Shown: positions 14,762 to 25,036, numbered from the stretch's first letter. The stretch: DNA of 48,742 nt from an endosymbiont of Lamellibrachia barhami (GCF_011947365.2 NZ_JAAVSH020000001.1:1179747-1228488); one strand, 5' to 3'. Notes: generated by a model from the sequence alone, not told the origin. A program made the numbers and translations.

Positions 14762-16895
14762 ACATCAATCCCTGGATAAGGTTGTTTAGCTTCCTGGCCA
14801 TACGACTGGTCCCATATGAGCTGATTCGAGTCTCGTTGATTGCTGACGACCGTTGACTCTCAAGCCCGCTGATGGCTATTTCCGGGCTGGAAAAAGCCCT
14901 AGAAAAACCATTGATATAACGCGGGTATACTACCATACAACCGGCTGTCAGTTCATCTATTGTCACACTCCTGTTTCTGCGATTTCTGCGATCCAGTTTG
15001 TGTTTGTCAGTGGTAAGCCCCCATCCCGCATAGAAAGGAAGACCGTAGGTGGTAACCTGCTTGTCTCTCAGCAACCCTTCAAAACCGACCAGGGAGGTCA
15101 TGGTGTGCACCTCATCAACGGCATCGAGACATTGAGAGATGCTGATATCGGTGACCAGTTGATCAAAATAGGGGGGGTGCCGGGTTTTTCTCTGGCCCTT
15201 CCGGTTTCCACTCAGCACGTCCGGGTGTGGTTTGTAGATGATATAGGCATCAGGGGCACTTTTTCTCACAGCTTCAAGCAGTGCTCTATTTGTGCCGATA
15301 TCCCTGCATCCCAGACGGATCGAGGCATCATCTTCGACCTGACCGGGAACCAGGATAATACGCTGTCCGGATTTCGCTGAGTGGGTAAGCGGTTTTCTTT
15401 CACCGACGTTATATTTACTGATTCCGGAGTCGATAAGTGCTTTTCTTATCGACTGGGCACGGAGAATCTTTTCCTCAGAAAAAACAGTGTTTTCAAGGAT
15501 TGTCTCCAGGTCACTGGTTTGGCCTGGGTCAAAATAGATCCCCTGTTTGTCCAGAACCAGGGATGCCGGGGCTGTCAGGTCAGAACCCAGACCCACGGAA
15601 CGCAGGAAACCGTCCTCCATGCGCCAGATGGGAATATCATGCTTTCTGGCAAGATCGCGTATTTTTTTATTCTCGCGAACCCCCCACACTACAATGCGGG
15701 CATCTTTCTGTGGCAGGCGGCGCTCTATCTGCCAGGCACTGCTGGCGAAGCGAATTTTATTCCAGGGACTGTAGAGGTAGTCGCGAACATAACCACGCTT
15801 CCATGGAGTGAAGCCATAACAGAAAAGGCTGCCACTATTTTCAACAAAGTAGTGTCGCTGGAGGGCCAAGTGATCGATAACCCGTTCGATTTCGCATGAT
15901 TTGCCGGTATCCGGGTCGCGGTACCGGCTGTAAAGAATATAGGCCGCGCTGAAGAGCTGTTCTATGGTGCGATTCCCGGTGCGTCTGGGAATCTGAATCC
16001 GGTCATCGGTAAGCCCCCAACCGGCATAGAAGGGAACGCCGAAGCAGGTCACGGGTTTGCCTGCCATCAGTGCTTCGAAACCCATTTGTGAAGTAACGGC
16101 ATAGACGTGATTAACCTGTTGTAACAGGCTGATTGGATTGCAATTTTCTGAAATAAGATGAACGCGCGGGTGTTTCCCGGCCCGCAGGAGGTGGCTCTGC
16201 TTCCTGCCGGCAATAACATCCGGGTGGATCTTGACCAGGATCTCTGCTGTTGGGTGTTCCTCCAGGGCGGCATCAAGCATACGGGTAAAACTTTCAGGTC
16301 CCGCCAGGCCCCGCTCGATGGAGAGATCGCCTGCTGTCTGATCCACAACCAGAATGCGTTTTTTTGCTGTTGGCTGGAGGGTGATATCCGGACTGGAATT
16401 GTACTTGGAGAGCCGGTTGTCGATGATCAGCTTGATGCACTGTTGTGTCCTTGAAATCAGCGCCCTGTTTTCCAGGGGATTCTGAGCGCCATCGAGATAC
16501 TGCTGTAGACGCCTGAATGGAGGCGAGTCCGGTATATCGTCGAATTCGCCGGAAAGGATTTTCTCCAGGCGAGAGGGGCGGGTTGCGTCATAGTAGATCC
16601 CCAGGTCGTCTATCACCATGGAGAGGGGAGGTGAGTGGTCTACACCCAGACCCACTGAGCGCAGAAAACCATCTTCCAGGGTGAGGTAGCGGAGATTATT
16701 GGATTCAGCGTATCGCCGGGCTGCGACCGTGTTGGTTTTTAGTCCCCATCCAATGACCGTCTCATTGTGATGTTTTGACGCGAAACCGGGAAAGAACTTC
16801 CATCTCCTTGAGATGGCGTCGACATCCAGGAAGGTTCGAAGATGGGGGATCCTGAAGATCCCCCTGGAAAACGTCACTGCTGATGTCGATGGCAT
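14751..16895 (-). CDS. kpsC: Capsule polysaccharide export/biosynthesis protein KpsC
   Basis: A 714-residue protein made of two homologous modules, as in KpsC/LipA. EDGFLRSVGLG occurs at 74-84 and again at 427-437; HPDV at about 224-227 and 557-560; PFYAGWGLT at 288-296 and 620-628. KpsC carries two beta-Kdo transferase modules that extend the Kdo linker begun by KpsS on the lipid anchor. Its ATG overlaps the cysC stop (TGATG), and its end overlaps kpsS, so cysC-kpsC-kpsS form one transcriptional unit. The transporter genes kpsMT and kpsED are not in this window. Both modules keep their key motifs, suggesting a complete enzyme. Confidence 0.93.
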   Translation of the reverse strand: MPSTSAVTFSRGIFRIPHLRTFLDVDAISRRWKFFPGFASKHHNETVIGWGLKTNTVAARRYAESNNLRYLTLEDGFLRSVGLGVDHSPPLSMVIDDLGIYYDATRPSRLEKILSGEFDDIPDSPPFRRLQQYLDGAQNPLENRALISRTQQCIKLIIDNRLSKYNSSPDITLQPTAKKRILVVDQTAGDLSIERGLAGPESFTRMLDAALEEHPTAEILVKIHPDVIAGRKQSHLLRAGKHPRVHLISENCNPISLLQQVNHVYAVTSQMGFEALMAGKPVTCFGVPFYAGWGLTDDRIQIPRRTGNRTIEQLFSAAYILYSRYRDPDTGKSCEIERVIDHLALQRHYFVENSGSLFCYGFTPWKRGYVRDYLYSPWNKIRFASSAWQIERRLPQKDARIVVWGVRENKKIRDLARKHDIPIWRMEDGFLRSVGLGSDLTAPASLVLDKQGIYFDPGQTSDLETILENTVFSEEKILRAQSIRKALIDSGISKYNVGERKPLTHSAKSGQRIILVPGQVEDDASIRLGCRDIGTNRALLEAVRKSAPDAYIIYKPHPDVLSGNRKGQRKTRHPPYFDQLVTDISISQCLDAVDEVHTMTSLVGFEGLLRDKQVTTYGLPFYAGWGLTTDKHKLDRRNRRNRSVTIDELTAGCMVVYPRYINGFSRAFSSPEIAISGLESQRSSAINETRISSYGTSRMARKLNNLIQGLMYGK

Positions 16896-17533
16896 CAGTG
16901 TGCGACAGAGAGAGGCTCCTCAGAATTTCCGGTTTGCTGCAGAAGGATTCCGCGCTCGACCAGGGTTTCAAGCAGCTGCTTTACACACACCTCCAGGGTG
17001 TTGTTCTCAGTATCGATGCTGATTTCAGGGTTTTCCGGTACCTCGTAGGGAGAGGAAATGCCTGTGAAATCGGAGATCTCTCCAGCGCGGGCGCGTTTGT
17101 AGAGTCCTTTTACATCGCGTCTCTCGCACTCCTCGATGGAGCAATGACAGTAGATCTCGATGAAATCATCATGATCAAACAGCTTTCTGACATTTTTTCG
17201 ATCACCCGTGAAGGGTGAGATAAAGGCCGTAAGGGCAATGACACCGGCTTCAACGAACAGTTTGGCCATCTCGCCGATTCTGCGAATATTCTCCTTTCTG
17301 TCTTCGACGCTGAACCCAAGGTCACCACAGAGGCCATGACGGACATTGTCCCCGTCGAAGACGTAGGTGCGCCCCCCCCGCTGATGGAGTTGCTCCTCAA
17401 GCGCATGGGCAAGAGTCGATTTTCCCGAGCCTGAGAGACCGGTAAACCAGAGGACGACGGATTTGTGCTGATTGAGCTTCTCCCTGCGTTCACGGGTGAC
17501 TGTGGCGCAGTGCCAAACGATATTATTATCCAT
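16895..17533 (-). CDS. cysC: Adenylylsulfate kinase
   Basis: Phosphorylates APS to PAPS with ATP. The 212-residue protein has the P-loop [14 protein letters not shown] (residues 29-42), [11 protein letters not shown] for APS binding, [20 protein letters not shown] and ALTAFISPF, all standard for CysC, followed by [19 protein letters not shown]. Length is normal with a short variable tail. In most bacteria cysC sits with cysDN for sulfate assimilation; here it leads the kpsC-kpsS unit, so PAPS is more likely made as sulfate donor for a capsule sulfotransferase such as the one at 2460-3551. The sequence supports the enzyme strongly; the capsule role is inference from position. Confidence 0.95.
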   Translation of the reverse strand: MDNNIVWHCATVTRERREKLNQHKSVVLWFTGLSGSGKSTLAHALEEQLHQRGGRTYVFDGDNVRHGLCGDLGFSVEDRKENIRRIGEMAKLFVEAGVIALTAFISPFTGDRKNVRKLFDHDDFIEIYCHCSIEECERRDVKGLYKRARAGEISDFTGISSPYEVPENPEISIDTENNTLEVCVKQLLETLVERGILLQQTGNSEEPLSVAH

Positions 17534-17671
17534 TTCAGTATTTGCTTAAATTGTGGGGTGAATGTCAGATAAACAGCGTCAGAATATCATGATGACGAAA
17601 AAACGCTATAGGGTTTTGCGCAGAGGAATTTCGGCCGTCTTTGCGCTATTCAAGTATGTCTCCTGAAGGCG

Positions 17672-18328
17672 CTAGTGGGCGACGATGCCCTTCTCAATAG
17701 CATATGTGGTCAGGGCGGAAGCATTGTGCAGATCGAGCTTCTTCATCAGATTCGCGCGGTGTTTTTCAACGGTTTTAATGCTGATGCAGAGGAACTCCGC
17801 CATGCTTCTGTTGGTATGCCCCTCCGCAACGAGCTTCAGTATCTGTTTTTCCCGCCGGGTGATGGAAGCCCACTCGGTCAATGGCTCGGAATTTTTTTGT
17901 CCCACCAGATATCCTTGCACTACCTTCTCGGTAATGTCGGGGCTTAGGTAGGTTTTGCCTTGCATTACCCTCTCCACTGCGACCAGCAGTTCGTTGTGGG
18001 TGGCGTCCTTGAGGATGTAGCCGTTGGCTCCGGCATTGAGACTGGCGAGCACATACTCCTCTTCGTTGTGCGCCGTAAGCACGAGGATATTTATTTCCGG
18101 AATCCGGTTTCTGATCTCCTGTATTGCATCCATGCCGTTCATGCCTGGCATGTTCAGGTCCATGATCGTCAGGTCGGGTTTTTTTTCCACGGTGCAACGA
18201 ATCGCCTCCCGCCCGTTACCCGCCTCTCCGATGACGGTGTAGTCAGGGTTGCTCTCTAACAGCGATTTCAAACCAGCCCTTAGGATTGTGTAGTCTTCAG
18301 CAAGAACTATTCGTATCTTTTTTCCCAT
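17672..18328 (-). CDS. NarL/LuxR-family response regulator
   Basis: A 218-residue regulator: receiver domain at about 1-125 with the acidic pair Glu11-Asp12, phospho-acceptor Asp57 in TIMDLNMPG, VLTAHNEE and the conserved Lys in GYILKDA. The LuxR-type helix-turn-helix runs at about 150-215 (ASITRREKQILKLVAEGHTNRSMAEFL, then KTVEKHRANLMKKL). It should bind DNA as a phosphorylated dimer. The histidine kinase gene at 18826 is transcribed divergently, 497 bases away, and is the natural partner. Target genes are unknown; the adjacent capsule unit (same strand) and the T2SS operon are candidates. All receiver residues are intact. Confidence 0.92.
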   Translation of the reverse strand: MGKKIRIVLAEDYTILRAGLKSLLESNPDYTVIGEAGNGREAIRCTVEKKPDLTIMDLNMPGMNGMDAIQEIRNRIPEINILVLTAHNEEEYVLASLNAGANGYILKDATHNELLVAVERVMQGKTYLSPDITEKVVQGYLVGQKNSEPLTEWASITRREKQILKLVAEGHTNRSMAEFLCISIKTVEKHRANLMKKLDLHNASALTTYAIEKGIVAH

Positions 18329-18825
18329 CTTTTATGCCTGATTCACTGTGAAGGCAGCTTCTCGTGGTGATGCCTGCGTCATTTCGACCCTGCAACCAAA
18401 TTTCTGGCATTTGTTGAACATGTCCACTAGCACTAGAGCAGGGTGGCATTTAATTTCCGGTTCAATCATTTTCGACCTATAACTTCAAAGGTTAGTCGCT
18501 GTCCACGCTAATGAGTATAGTTAAATGATATTTTTTTCAAATCAAACGGTTCGCCAGTCCCCTTCAACGTGATAATTACGGATACAGCGTTCCCGTGGTG
18601 TTTCGCTGCAAAGCGCATCTAATCCGACCAACTATGCCTTAACACGGCGTTCAAGCACCACCTTAGTATCGCTCATTCCGCAGAATCAGTCTTGACCTTG
18701 GGTAGCTGTTCTGTCAAATAGGGACTACATTGCAAGGGTGGTCTAAGCTGGCGGGTAGAGGCGTGAGCCGTTTACGGGGGGCTGCATCTCCTGATTCTTG
18801 TGAACGACGGTATTTGTGAATCTAT
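18329..18825. other. Divergent intergenic region without a gene
   Basis: This 497-base gap separates the divergent regulator and kinase genes and must hold both promoters. I see no open frame with coding character and no RNA gene. One weak sigma70-like promoter toward the regulator is listed separately. Confidence 0.5.
18514..18540 (-). promoter_or_regulatory. Possible sigma70 promoter for the response regulator
   Basis: On the minus strand TTGAAA (18540-18535) and TATACT (18519-18514) are separated by 15 bases, shorter than the preferred 17. The surrounding sequence is AT-rich. Transcription would start about 180 bases before the regulator ATG. Confidence 0.25.
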
Positions 18826-20208
18826 ATGCATGGGAGTGATGCGTTGGCGGCGAAGAGACAGGCTAAAATCCACCTCACCCGGTTTTTCGGGCTGACCAGC
18901 TTTATTTCGATTTCAGTCACGGCGCTGCTAATTATCGTTTTCATCCGTGGGCTGATAGTGAGTTCTGTCGAGGCGATTTCTGAACAGGGCAACTCGACAT
19001 TGACTCGTGCGGCGGTCTCTTTTTTCGCAGATGAATTGAATGCTTTCATTGAGCAGACGGAGCAGAATGGCGAGGCAGATGCTGCGGCGAATATGGTGTC
19101 CACTCACTTGCGGCGGCATATTCATGACCTGCTAAGAGAGACATCGGTGGTTAGGGTAAAGATCTATGACTGGAGTGGAAGAGTGATCTACTCCACCAAG
19201 TCCGAGCAGATCGGTCGAATGCAGGAAAGAAACCTGGGCTTTGCTGCTGCGATCAGCGGGAACGAAACGACCAGAATTATCTATCGCGATACCTTCAATC
19301 TGTTTGACGAGGAGACGGCAGACGAAAATCTTGTTCAGACCTATGTGCCTATTCACACACAGGACAAGGACAACATTATTGGTGTGTTCGAGATCTATTC
19401 CGATATCAACGAACAGATCAAGGAGGCGGGTGCCAGGGTTGCCGGACTGATTGTCGGCGTTGTGGTGGTTATGGTGATTCTGTTCGCTATTCTGCTCTTC
19501 CATATCAAAAGGGCTGAACGGATCGTTGAGGAGCAACAGCGTGAAAACAGGGAACGACAGCATACGCTCGAGGTGCTCTCATCAAAGATGCTGACTGCGC
19601 AGGAAGATGAGAAGAAACGTATTGCCAATGAATTGCACGAAGACGTGGTGCAGACTCTGGTTGCAGTCAAGTTTCACCTTGAAAACCAGCTTCAGCAGCT
19701 GAGCAAAAAAGCCGATTCGTCGACAAACGAACCTGAGATGATTGTGAAAGTGTTGCAGGATGCTGCGCGAAAGATTCGTGCGGTGGCAGTCGACCTGCGA
19801 AACCCGAGTCTTGATGATTTCGGTCTTAGGACCACTGTCGATTCAATGGTCAAGGAGTACAGTTCCGTTTCGGATGATCTCAACTTCGTTGCGACAGTGC
19901 AGATTCCGGAAGATGAGATCCCCCTGGAGCGCAAAACCATCATCTATCGCATTCTCAGTGAGACGTTGACCGAGATCTGCAAGCTTGGATATTCGGCAGG
20001 TACGATCAAGATCGACCTGAAGCAATCTCCGGAGGGGATGAAACTTGGCATCGAGACGAACTGGAGAAATGAGATCGGAAACGATGATTTGGGTGCTGTT
20101 GATGGGTTTGGTTCGATGCGGGAAAAGACGATTCTCTCAGGGGGGGATTTTTCCTCTGTGCGTAACGATTCCGGTTCTATCACTCGGTTGTCGGTCTGGC
20201 CCAACTGA
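18826..20208 (+). CDS. Sensor histidine kinase with degenerate ATP-binding domain
   Basis: A 460-residue membrane sensor: TM1 at about 22-45, a periplasmic region of about 155 residues (VRVKIYDWSGRVIYSTKSEQIG looks like a CACHE/PAS-type sensor core), TM2 at about 203-226, a coiled linker, then a HisKA_3-like dimerisation helix with AQEDEKKRIANELHEDVVQ and His271. The ATPase part is unusual. Where the family has an N-box with a conserved Asn, this protein has SETLTEICKLGYSAGT (Glu383 in place of Asn), and no DxGxG box is evident before GFGSMREKTILSGG. It may be a weak kinase, a phosphatase, or act with another kinase. Divergent from, and presumably working with, the NarL-type regulator at 17672. 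Confidence 0.85.
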   Translation: MHGSDALAAKRQAKIHLTRFFGLTSFISISVTALLIIVFIRGLIVSSVEAISEQGNSTLTRAAVSFFADELNAFIEQTEQNGEADAAANMVSTHLRRHIHDLLRETSVVRVKIYDWSGRVIYSTKSEQIGRMQERNLGFAAAISGNETTRIIYRDTFNLFDEETADENLVQTYVPIHTQDKDNIIGVFEIYSDINEQIKEAGARVAGLIVGVVVVMVILFAILLFHIKRAERIVEEQQRENRERQHTLEVLSSKMLTAQEDEKKRIANELHEDVVQTLVAVKFHLENQLQQLSKKADSSTNEPEMIVKVLQDAARKIRAVAVDLRNPSLDDFGLRTTVDSMVKEYSSVSDDLNFVATVQIPEDEIPLERKTIIYRILSETLTEICKLGYSAGTIKIDLKQSPEGMKLGIETNWRNEIGNDDLGAVDGFGSMREKTILSGGDFSSVRNDSGSITRLSVWPN

Positions 20209-20954
20209 ATTGGCGAACTTCAGCGGGGTCACTGACTGCAAGTGCAGATCATGGTTCATGCCGGCTAAATTTCAAATCTGCTTAGGGATTGCTCCAGTGC
20301 CCCCTATCTTTTTGATAAAACAAGAAAAAAAATAAACTATCCAAACGGAAAGAAATAAAAAAATACAGGGTTCTATTAATAATACCGCTAAATGCGTTGG
20401 TGTGTAGATGCGTGGGTAGGGTAGGCACTTGAAAAAGGTAGGTCTTCTATTTATTCGATTTTACAGGCAAGACAGCAAGATTGGCTTCCGTTGGTCGAAT
20501 CAATAATCTATAACTTCATGTTTTACCAGAATATGTTCTATTTCCGGTTGCCTGAAGGTCAGCCGGCAATAAAAATGGACACCCGTTCCCCAATGCTTCT
20601 GCATACGTTCTGCTCAGACAGGGCGTGGTTTGGCCCATCTTTTTAAAACCATCGTAAAATCATATACCTATGAGTGGGTGGTAGTGAGAGAGCTGTCTTG
20701 ATCCATTGCAGTCCCCAAAAAGCAGAAATTCATTCTGCAAATGGACAGTAGGGTATTTTGCCTATATTGCAGGGGGTCGATTCACGGCGGATTCTTTTTT
20801 TCACTATGATTGGCAACAACCAGACTGACCATATTGAGGTTGATAAAGCCCTGCCCATTGGCGGGACGCGGTAAATACTTCCCTTATGGTTTGTCGATGG
20901 GGAGGGTAATGGTGTGCACAGAGTGGGACGGTGACTCAAGCCGAAAGAATCATA
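20209..20954. other. Long intergenic region before the T2SS operon
   Basis: About 745 bases without a convincing gene: short frames on either strand lack family features or ribosome binding sites. Parts are AT-rich (20310-20360 and 20430-20560). The operon promoter should lie here, but I could not single out a strong one. Confidence 0.5.
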
Positions 20955-23213
20955 ATGATATCCAGAAAAATTAGAAAATTGGGATGGATCGTGACGCTGA
21001 CTTTTATGGTGGCGTGCGCCCCTGTGACCGAGAAACCGGCCAGACAGTTTGAGCCACGGTTAGTGGAATCAGCGCCGATGCCTGTGATGCCGGAAGACCT
21101 GACCGCTAACCTGCAATACCCGGGAGGTGAACAGGAACCGGTCTATGCAACGATCACGGGCGATGATCGGGAGTCTCTTGAGAACAAGGCGCCGTTCATG
21201 AAACTCGGCAGTGGGAGATTTATCAACGCACCTGCCAGGAAGGAACAGGCTGTGAAGCCGTCTGGCGAAATAACCCTGAATTTTGAGAGCGTAGATATCC
21301 GCGAAGTTATCAAAATCATTTTTGAGGAGATACTTCATGAAAACTATCTGATCAACAAGAATGTCCAGGGGGTGGTAACTATGCATACAGAGACCCCTGT
21401 GGCGGTCGATAGTGTGCTCGCTATTCTGGAGTCGGTCCTGCATAGCAACGGTGCCGGTCTTGTCCTGAGCCATGGGATTTACAAGATTGTTACGCTCTCT
21501 GATATCAAAAAACAGTCGGTGGTTCCGTCGGTTGGCAAGCGGGGAAAAAGCATCTCAGCGGGTTTCGGCACACAGATCGTTCCTCTCCAGTATGTCGCGG
21601 CAAAAGAGATCCGTAAGATACTGGAACCAATGATCCCGGAGGGGCTGTCGTTGAGTATCGACGAAGCCAGAAACCTGCTGTTTATTTCGGGAATCCGGTC
21701 GCAGATCAATCAGGCACTCGAGACGATCAAGCTGTTCGATGTTGATTGGCTGAAAGGAATGTCCTTCGGCCTGTTTCCTCTGGAGTATGCGGACTCTGCC
21801 ACGATCGTGGATGAGTTAAACAAAATCATCGGTTCTGCTGCTGACAGCCCCCTATCGGGTATTGTGCGTTTGGTGCCGATCGAGAGACTTAACTCCATCA
21901 TGGTGATTACACACCAGCCGAAATATCTTGAAGAGGCAAGACGTCTGGTGGAGCAGTTTGACCGGGGAACAGTGACTTCTCCCGGACAACGTCTCTATGT
22001 CTATCACCTGAGGCACGCCAAAGCAGAAGAGATCGCCGGTCTGTTGCAGGAGATCTTTGGTGGTGCTGGAGGCTCTGGGTCGGACTCTGGTGCAGGCAAG
22101 GATATTCCACCGCCGCAGGAGCGATCCAACGTGCGTTCCCCGTCTCAGTCTGCGGTCCCTCCCAAAGGTGGCGCCAAAGAGAGCCTCTCCACTGGGTCTG
22201 CGAGTATGACAGCCGGCAAAGAGGGGGGGACGAGGGGCAGCGGAGGTCAGGGCTCGGTAAATATCATTCCTGATCAGAACCGCAATGCGATTCTTATACT
22301 CGCCTCGGCTCGGGATTACAGGGCAGTGGAGGCTACTATTCGCAAGCTTGACGTGCAGCCTATGCAGGTGCTGATCGAGGCAACGATTGCTGAAGTGGCT
22401 TTGACCGATAATCTGAGTTATGGCGTGCGCTGGTTTCTCCAGGGAAATATTGGAGAGCACATGATTCAGACAGGTCTGAACCTACCGCTTCCCGGTTCAG
22501 TATCGGGGCCCGGGTTGGCGCTGGGTATCCTCAACAGTGCAGATGAATTAAGACTGTTTTTCGATCTGCTCAATTCCCAGTCTTCAGTCGAGTTTCTTTC
22601 TGCGCCACAGATCATGGTGGTTGACAATAAAACAGCCAATTTCCGCGTGGGTGATCAGATTCCCATAACGACCCGCTCTTCACAGAGCACCACCAATCCT
22701 GATGCGCCGATCGTTACCGAGGTGCAGTTTCGTGATACAGGAACGCTGCTGTCGGTTACGCCCAGGGTTAATGTTGGTGGCATGGTGACACTTGAAATCA
22801 ACCAGGAGGTCAGTGTGCCTGGAACTTCGCCTGCGGTGGGTGGCGGTGGGAATGTTCCCATCTCCCAGCGCACCATCGATAGTACTGTGGTGGTGCATAG
22901 CGGCCAGACCGTGGTGCTTGGCGGCATGATCACTCAGTCCACCAGCCATTCGCAAGATGGAATCCCCATTCTCATGGACTTGCCGGGTGTCGGCAAATTC
23001 TTTAGTAGTACGACGGAAGACGTCACTCGAACCGAGCTCATTATTACCATCACGCCGCGTGTCATCACCAATCCGATGCAGGCAAAGGCAGTGACCGATA
23101 GGCTTCGAAAACGGCTCAAGGATGCGAGTGCGCTGGAGATGTCTCTACAACAAGAGCTTTCAGCGAGGCCTGCCTTACCCAGCGAAACCCCGGCCGTGAA
23201 ATCGGTGCAGTGA
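20955..23213 (+). CDS. gspD: Type II secretion secretin GspD
   Basis: Outer-membrane secretin forming the exit channel for folded exoproteins. From the ATG at 20955 (MISRKIRKLGW) it has an export signal ending in VACAP that may be lipidated at the Cys. The N0 domain follows (ITLNFESVDIREVIKIIFEEI), then N1 to N3 modules (VPLQYVAAKEIRKIL, FPLEYADSATIVDEL, VYHLRHAKAEEIAGLL). A Gly/Ser-rich insert of about 60 residues lies in N3, and the secretin core contains LSAPQIMVVDNKTANFRVG, VTPRVNVGG, VVLGGMITQST and DLPGVGKFF. A GTG at 20931 would add eight residues. It is first in an operon with gspE onward. A lipobox in the secretin could allow pilotin-independent targeting. Confidence 0.93.
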   Translation: MISRKIRKLGWIVTLTFMVACAPVTEKPARQFEPRLVESAPMPVMPEDLTANLQYPGGEQEPVYATITGDDRESLENKAPFMKLGSGRFINAPARKEQAVKPSGEITLNFESVDIREVIKIIFEEILHENYLINKNVQGVVTMHTETPVAVDSVLAILESVLHSNGAGLVLSHGIYKIVTLSDIKKQSVVPSVGKRGKSISAGFGTQIVPLQYVAAKEIRKILEPMIPEGLSLSIDEARNLLFISGIRSQINQALETIKLFDVDWLKGMSFGLFPLEYADSATIVDELNKIIGSAADSPLSGIVRLVPIERLNSIMVITHQPKYLEEARRLVEQFDRGTVTSPGQRLYVYHLRHAKAEEIAGLLQEIFGGAGGSGSDSGAGKDIPPPQERSNVRSPSQSAVPPKGGAKESLSTGSASMTAGKEGGTRGSGGQGSVNIIPDQNRNAILILASARDYRAVEATIRKLDVQPMQVLIEATIAEVALTDNLSYGVRWFLQGNIGEHMIQTGLNLPLPGSVSGPGLALGILNSADELRLFFDLLNSQSSVEFLSAPQIMVVDNKTANFRVGDQIPITTRSSQSTTNPDAPIVTEVQFRDTGTLLSVTPRVNVGGMVTLEINQEVSVPGTSPAVGGGGNVPISQRTIDSTVVVHSGQTVVLGGMITQSTSHSQDGIPILMDLPGVGKFFSSTTEDVTRTELIITITPRVITNPMQAKAVTDRLRKRLKDASALEMSLQQELSARPALPSETPAVKSVQ

Positions 23214-23275
23214 GAATTGGAGCGAAGTGACGTGGATGTTGAACAGAATCGATGTCGCAGAGGCAGGAACCATTA

Positions 23276-25036
23276 ATGATTGTTTCGGTACCAGACAAGC
23301 GTCTTGAGACAGCAGTCAGTGAAGTTGCTGTGGATGAGGCTGTCCCGATCAATGGCGGCCTCGGCACCTATCTGGTCCGAACAGGACGCCTAAGGCAGGA
23401 TGAGGCGGACAATGCCTTCAAAATCTTTCTGGATCAGGATGGCGAAGCCTCGTTCGGCTTGTTGTTGGTGCGTATGGGTATGCTCTCTGACAAGGATCTT
23501 GCTGAGGCGCAAGCGGCATGTCTTGATATTCCCCTCATAGATGGAAGAGCCTTCCCGGACACCATGCCCTGCGAAGGAAAGGTGTCCAGGGAATTTCTGA
23601 AAAAGAACCTCAGTGTGATCGTCGAGGAGAACGACGATAACCTCATCGTGGCAATGGCAGACCCCGACAATCACTATTTGCTCGATGCATTGAAAATGAT
23701 TACGGGCAAGAAGGTGGAACCCAGGGTGGGTATTGCCTCAGAGATCGAGGCGGCCTTTCGTCAAAGATATAGCGGAACAGGGGAAGCCGAATCGGCCGGT
23801 TCTGACTTCAATGTGACGGGTGCCGGGATCTCCGGTGATGACGTGGAACACCTGAAGGAACTGGCGAGCGAAGCGCCGGTCATCAAGTTGGTCAACCAGT
23901 TGATTCAGCAAGCGGTCAGTCAGAATGCTTCGGATATTCATATCGAGCCGTTTGAAAGGATGCTGATGATCAGATACCGCGTGGATGGTGTTCTGCGGGA
24001 AGTGGAGCGTGCCCCTGTTGAGATCGCTGCCGCCGTGGTATCCAGAATCAAGATTTTGTCTAATCTGAACATCGCAGAGCGTCGTTTGCCACAGGATGGA
24101 AGATTCCAGCTTACCGTGCGGGGTTCACGGCTCGATCTGCGTGTATCCACTGCACCTACGATAAACGGTGAGAGTGTGGTGCTCCGCCTGCTGCCAAGCA
24201 ACAGTACGGCGGATGACTTCGACGGCCTTGGGTTTACACAAAAACAGAAGGATGACCTTCTATCCGTACTCTCCTATCCGCACGGAATCGTATTGGTAAC
24301 AGGGCCTACCGGCAGCGGTAAAACGACCACTCTCTATGCGGCATTAAACTATCTCAATACCCCAGAGAGGAAGATTCTCACAGTAGAGGATCCAGTAGAA
24401 TATAACATTGAAGGTATAAACCAAATTCAGGTTAAACCACAGATCGGCCTGACATTTGCCAACGCCCTGCGTACCATCGTGCGGCAGGATCCGGATGTGA
24501 TAATGATCGGTGAGATGCGGGATCAGGAGACCGCATCCATAGCCGTGCAGTCTGCGCTCACGGGTCACCTGGTGCTGTCTACGCTGCATACGAATGACGC
24601 AGCGGGAAGTATCACCCGGCTTCTCGATATGGGGGTGGATGATTTCCTGCTTAAATCAACGGTAAATGCGGTCGTCGCACAGCGATTGGTTCGCACACTC
24701 TGTAATGACTGCAAGAGACCTTATGTGGCCTCCGACAAAGTGGAAGAGCGGTTACATCTTCGGCAAATCGTTGGGGATTCTGCAATAACGCTCTATTCTG
24801 CAGAGGGTTGTGACGAGTGTGATGGAACGGGTTTTACAGGCCGCTCGGCAATCGTCGAACTCATCATACTTGATGATGGACTAAGGGATTTAATCATTAG
24901 CCATGCCGATTCGGTTGCAATTGCGCGTTACGCCAGGGAGAACGGATCGGGCACGATGTATGAAGATGGACTCAGAAAAGCTGCTGCCGGGGTGACCACT
25001 ATTGAGGAGGTGTTGCGTGTAACGCGACTCGACTGA
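23276..25036 (+). CDS. gspE: Type II secretion ATPase GspE
   Basis: Cytoplasmic hexameric ATPase that powers pseudopilus assembly. N-terminal GspE/MshEN-type domain (LVRTGRLRQDEADNA, then LLVRMGMLSDKDL), then NQLIQQAVSQNASDIHIEP, Walker A GPTGSGKTTTLY at about residue 343, the Asp box EDPVEYNIEG, Walker B DPDVIMIGEMRD and His box STLHTNDAAGSITRL. The four-Cys zinc element consists of CNDC at about 475 and CDEC at about 512. The ATG at 23276 is preferred because AGGAA lies six bases upstream; 23252 would add eight residues. The gene stop is two bases before gspF. Confidence 0.95.
   Translation: MIVSVPDKRLETAVSEVAVDEAVPINGGLGTYLVRTGRLRQDEADNAFKIFLDQDGEASFGLLLVRMGMLSDKDLAEAQAACLDIPLIDGRAFPDTMPCEGKVSREFLKKNLSVIVEENDDNLIVAMADPDNHYLLDALKMITGKKVEPRVGIASEIEAAFRQRYSGTGEAESAGSDFNVTGAGISGDDVEHLKELASEAPVIKLVNQLIQQAVSQNASDIHIEPFERMLMIRYRVDGVLREVERAPVEIAAAVVSRIKILSNLNIAERRLPQDGRFQLTVRGSRLDLRVSTAPTINGESVVLRLLPSNSTADDFDGLGFTQKQKDDLLSVLSYPHGIVLVTGPTGSGKTTTLYAALNYLNTPERKILTVEDPVEYNIEGINQIQVKPQIGLTFANALRTIVRQDPDVIMIGEMRDQETASIAVQSALTGHLVLSTLHTNDAAGSITRLLDMGVDDFLLKSTVNAVVAQRLVRTLCNDCKRPYVASDKVEERLHLRQIVGDSAITLYSAEGCDECDGTGFTGRSAIVELIILDDGLRDLIISHADSVAIARYARENGSGTMYEDGLRKAAAGVTTIEEVLRVTRLD

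Noticed and set aside
20730-20939. Minus-strand 69-residue frame before gspD
   Set aside because: No ribosome binding site, no recognisable features, and it covers the probable operon promoter region.
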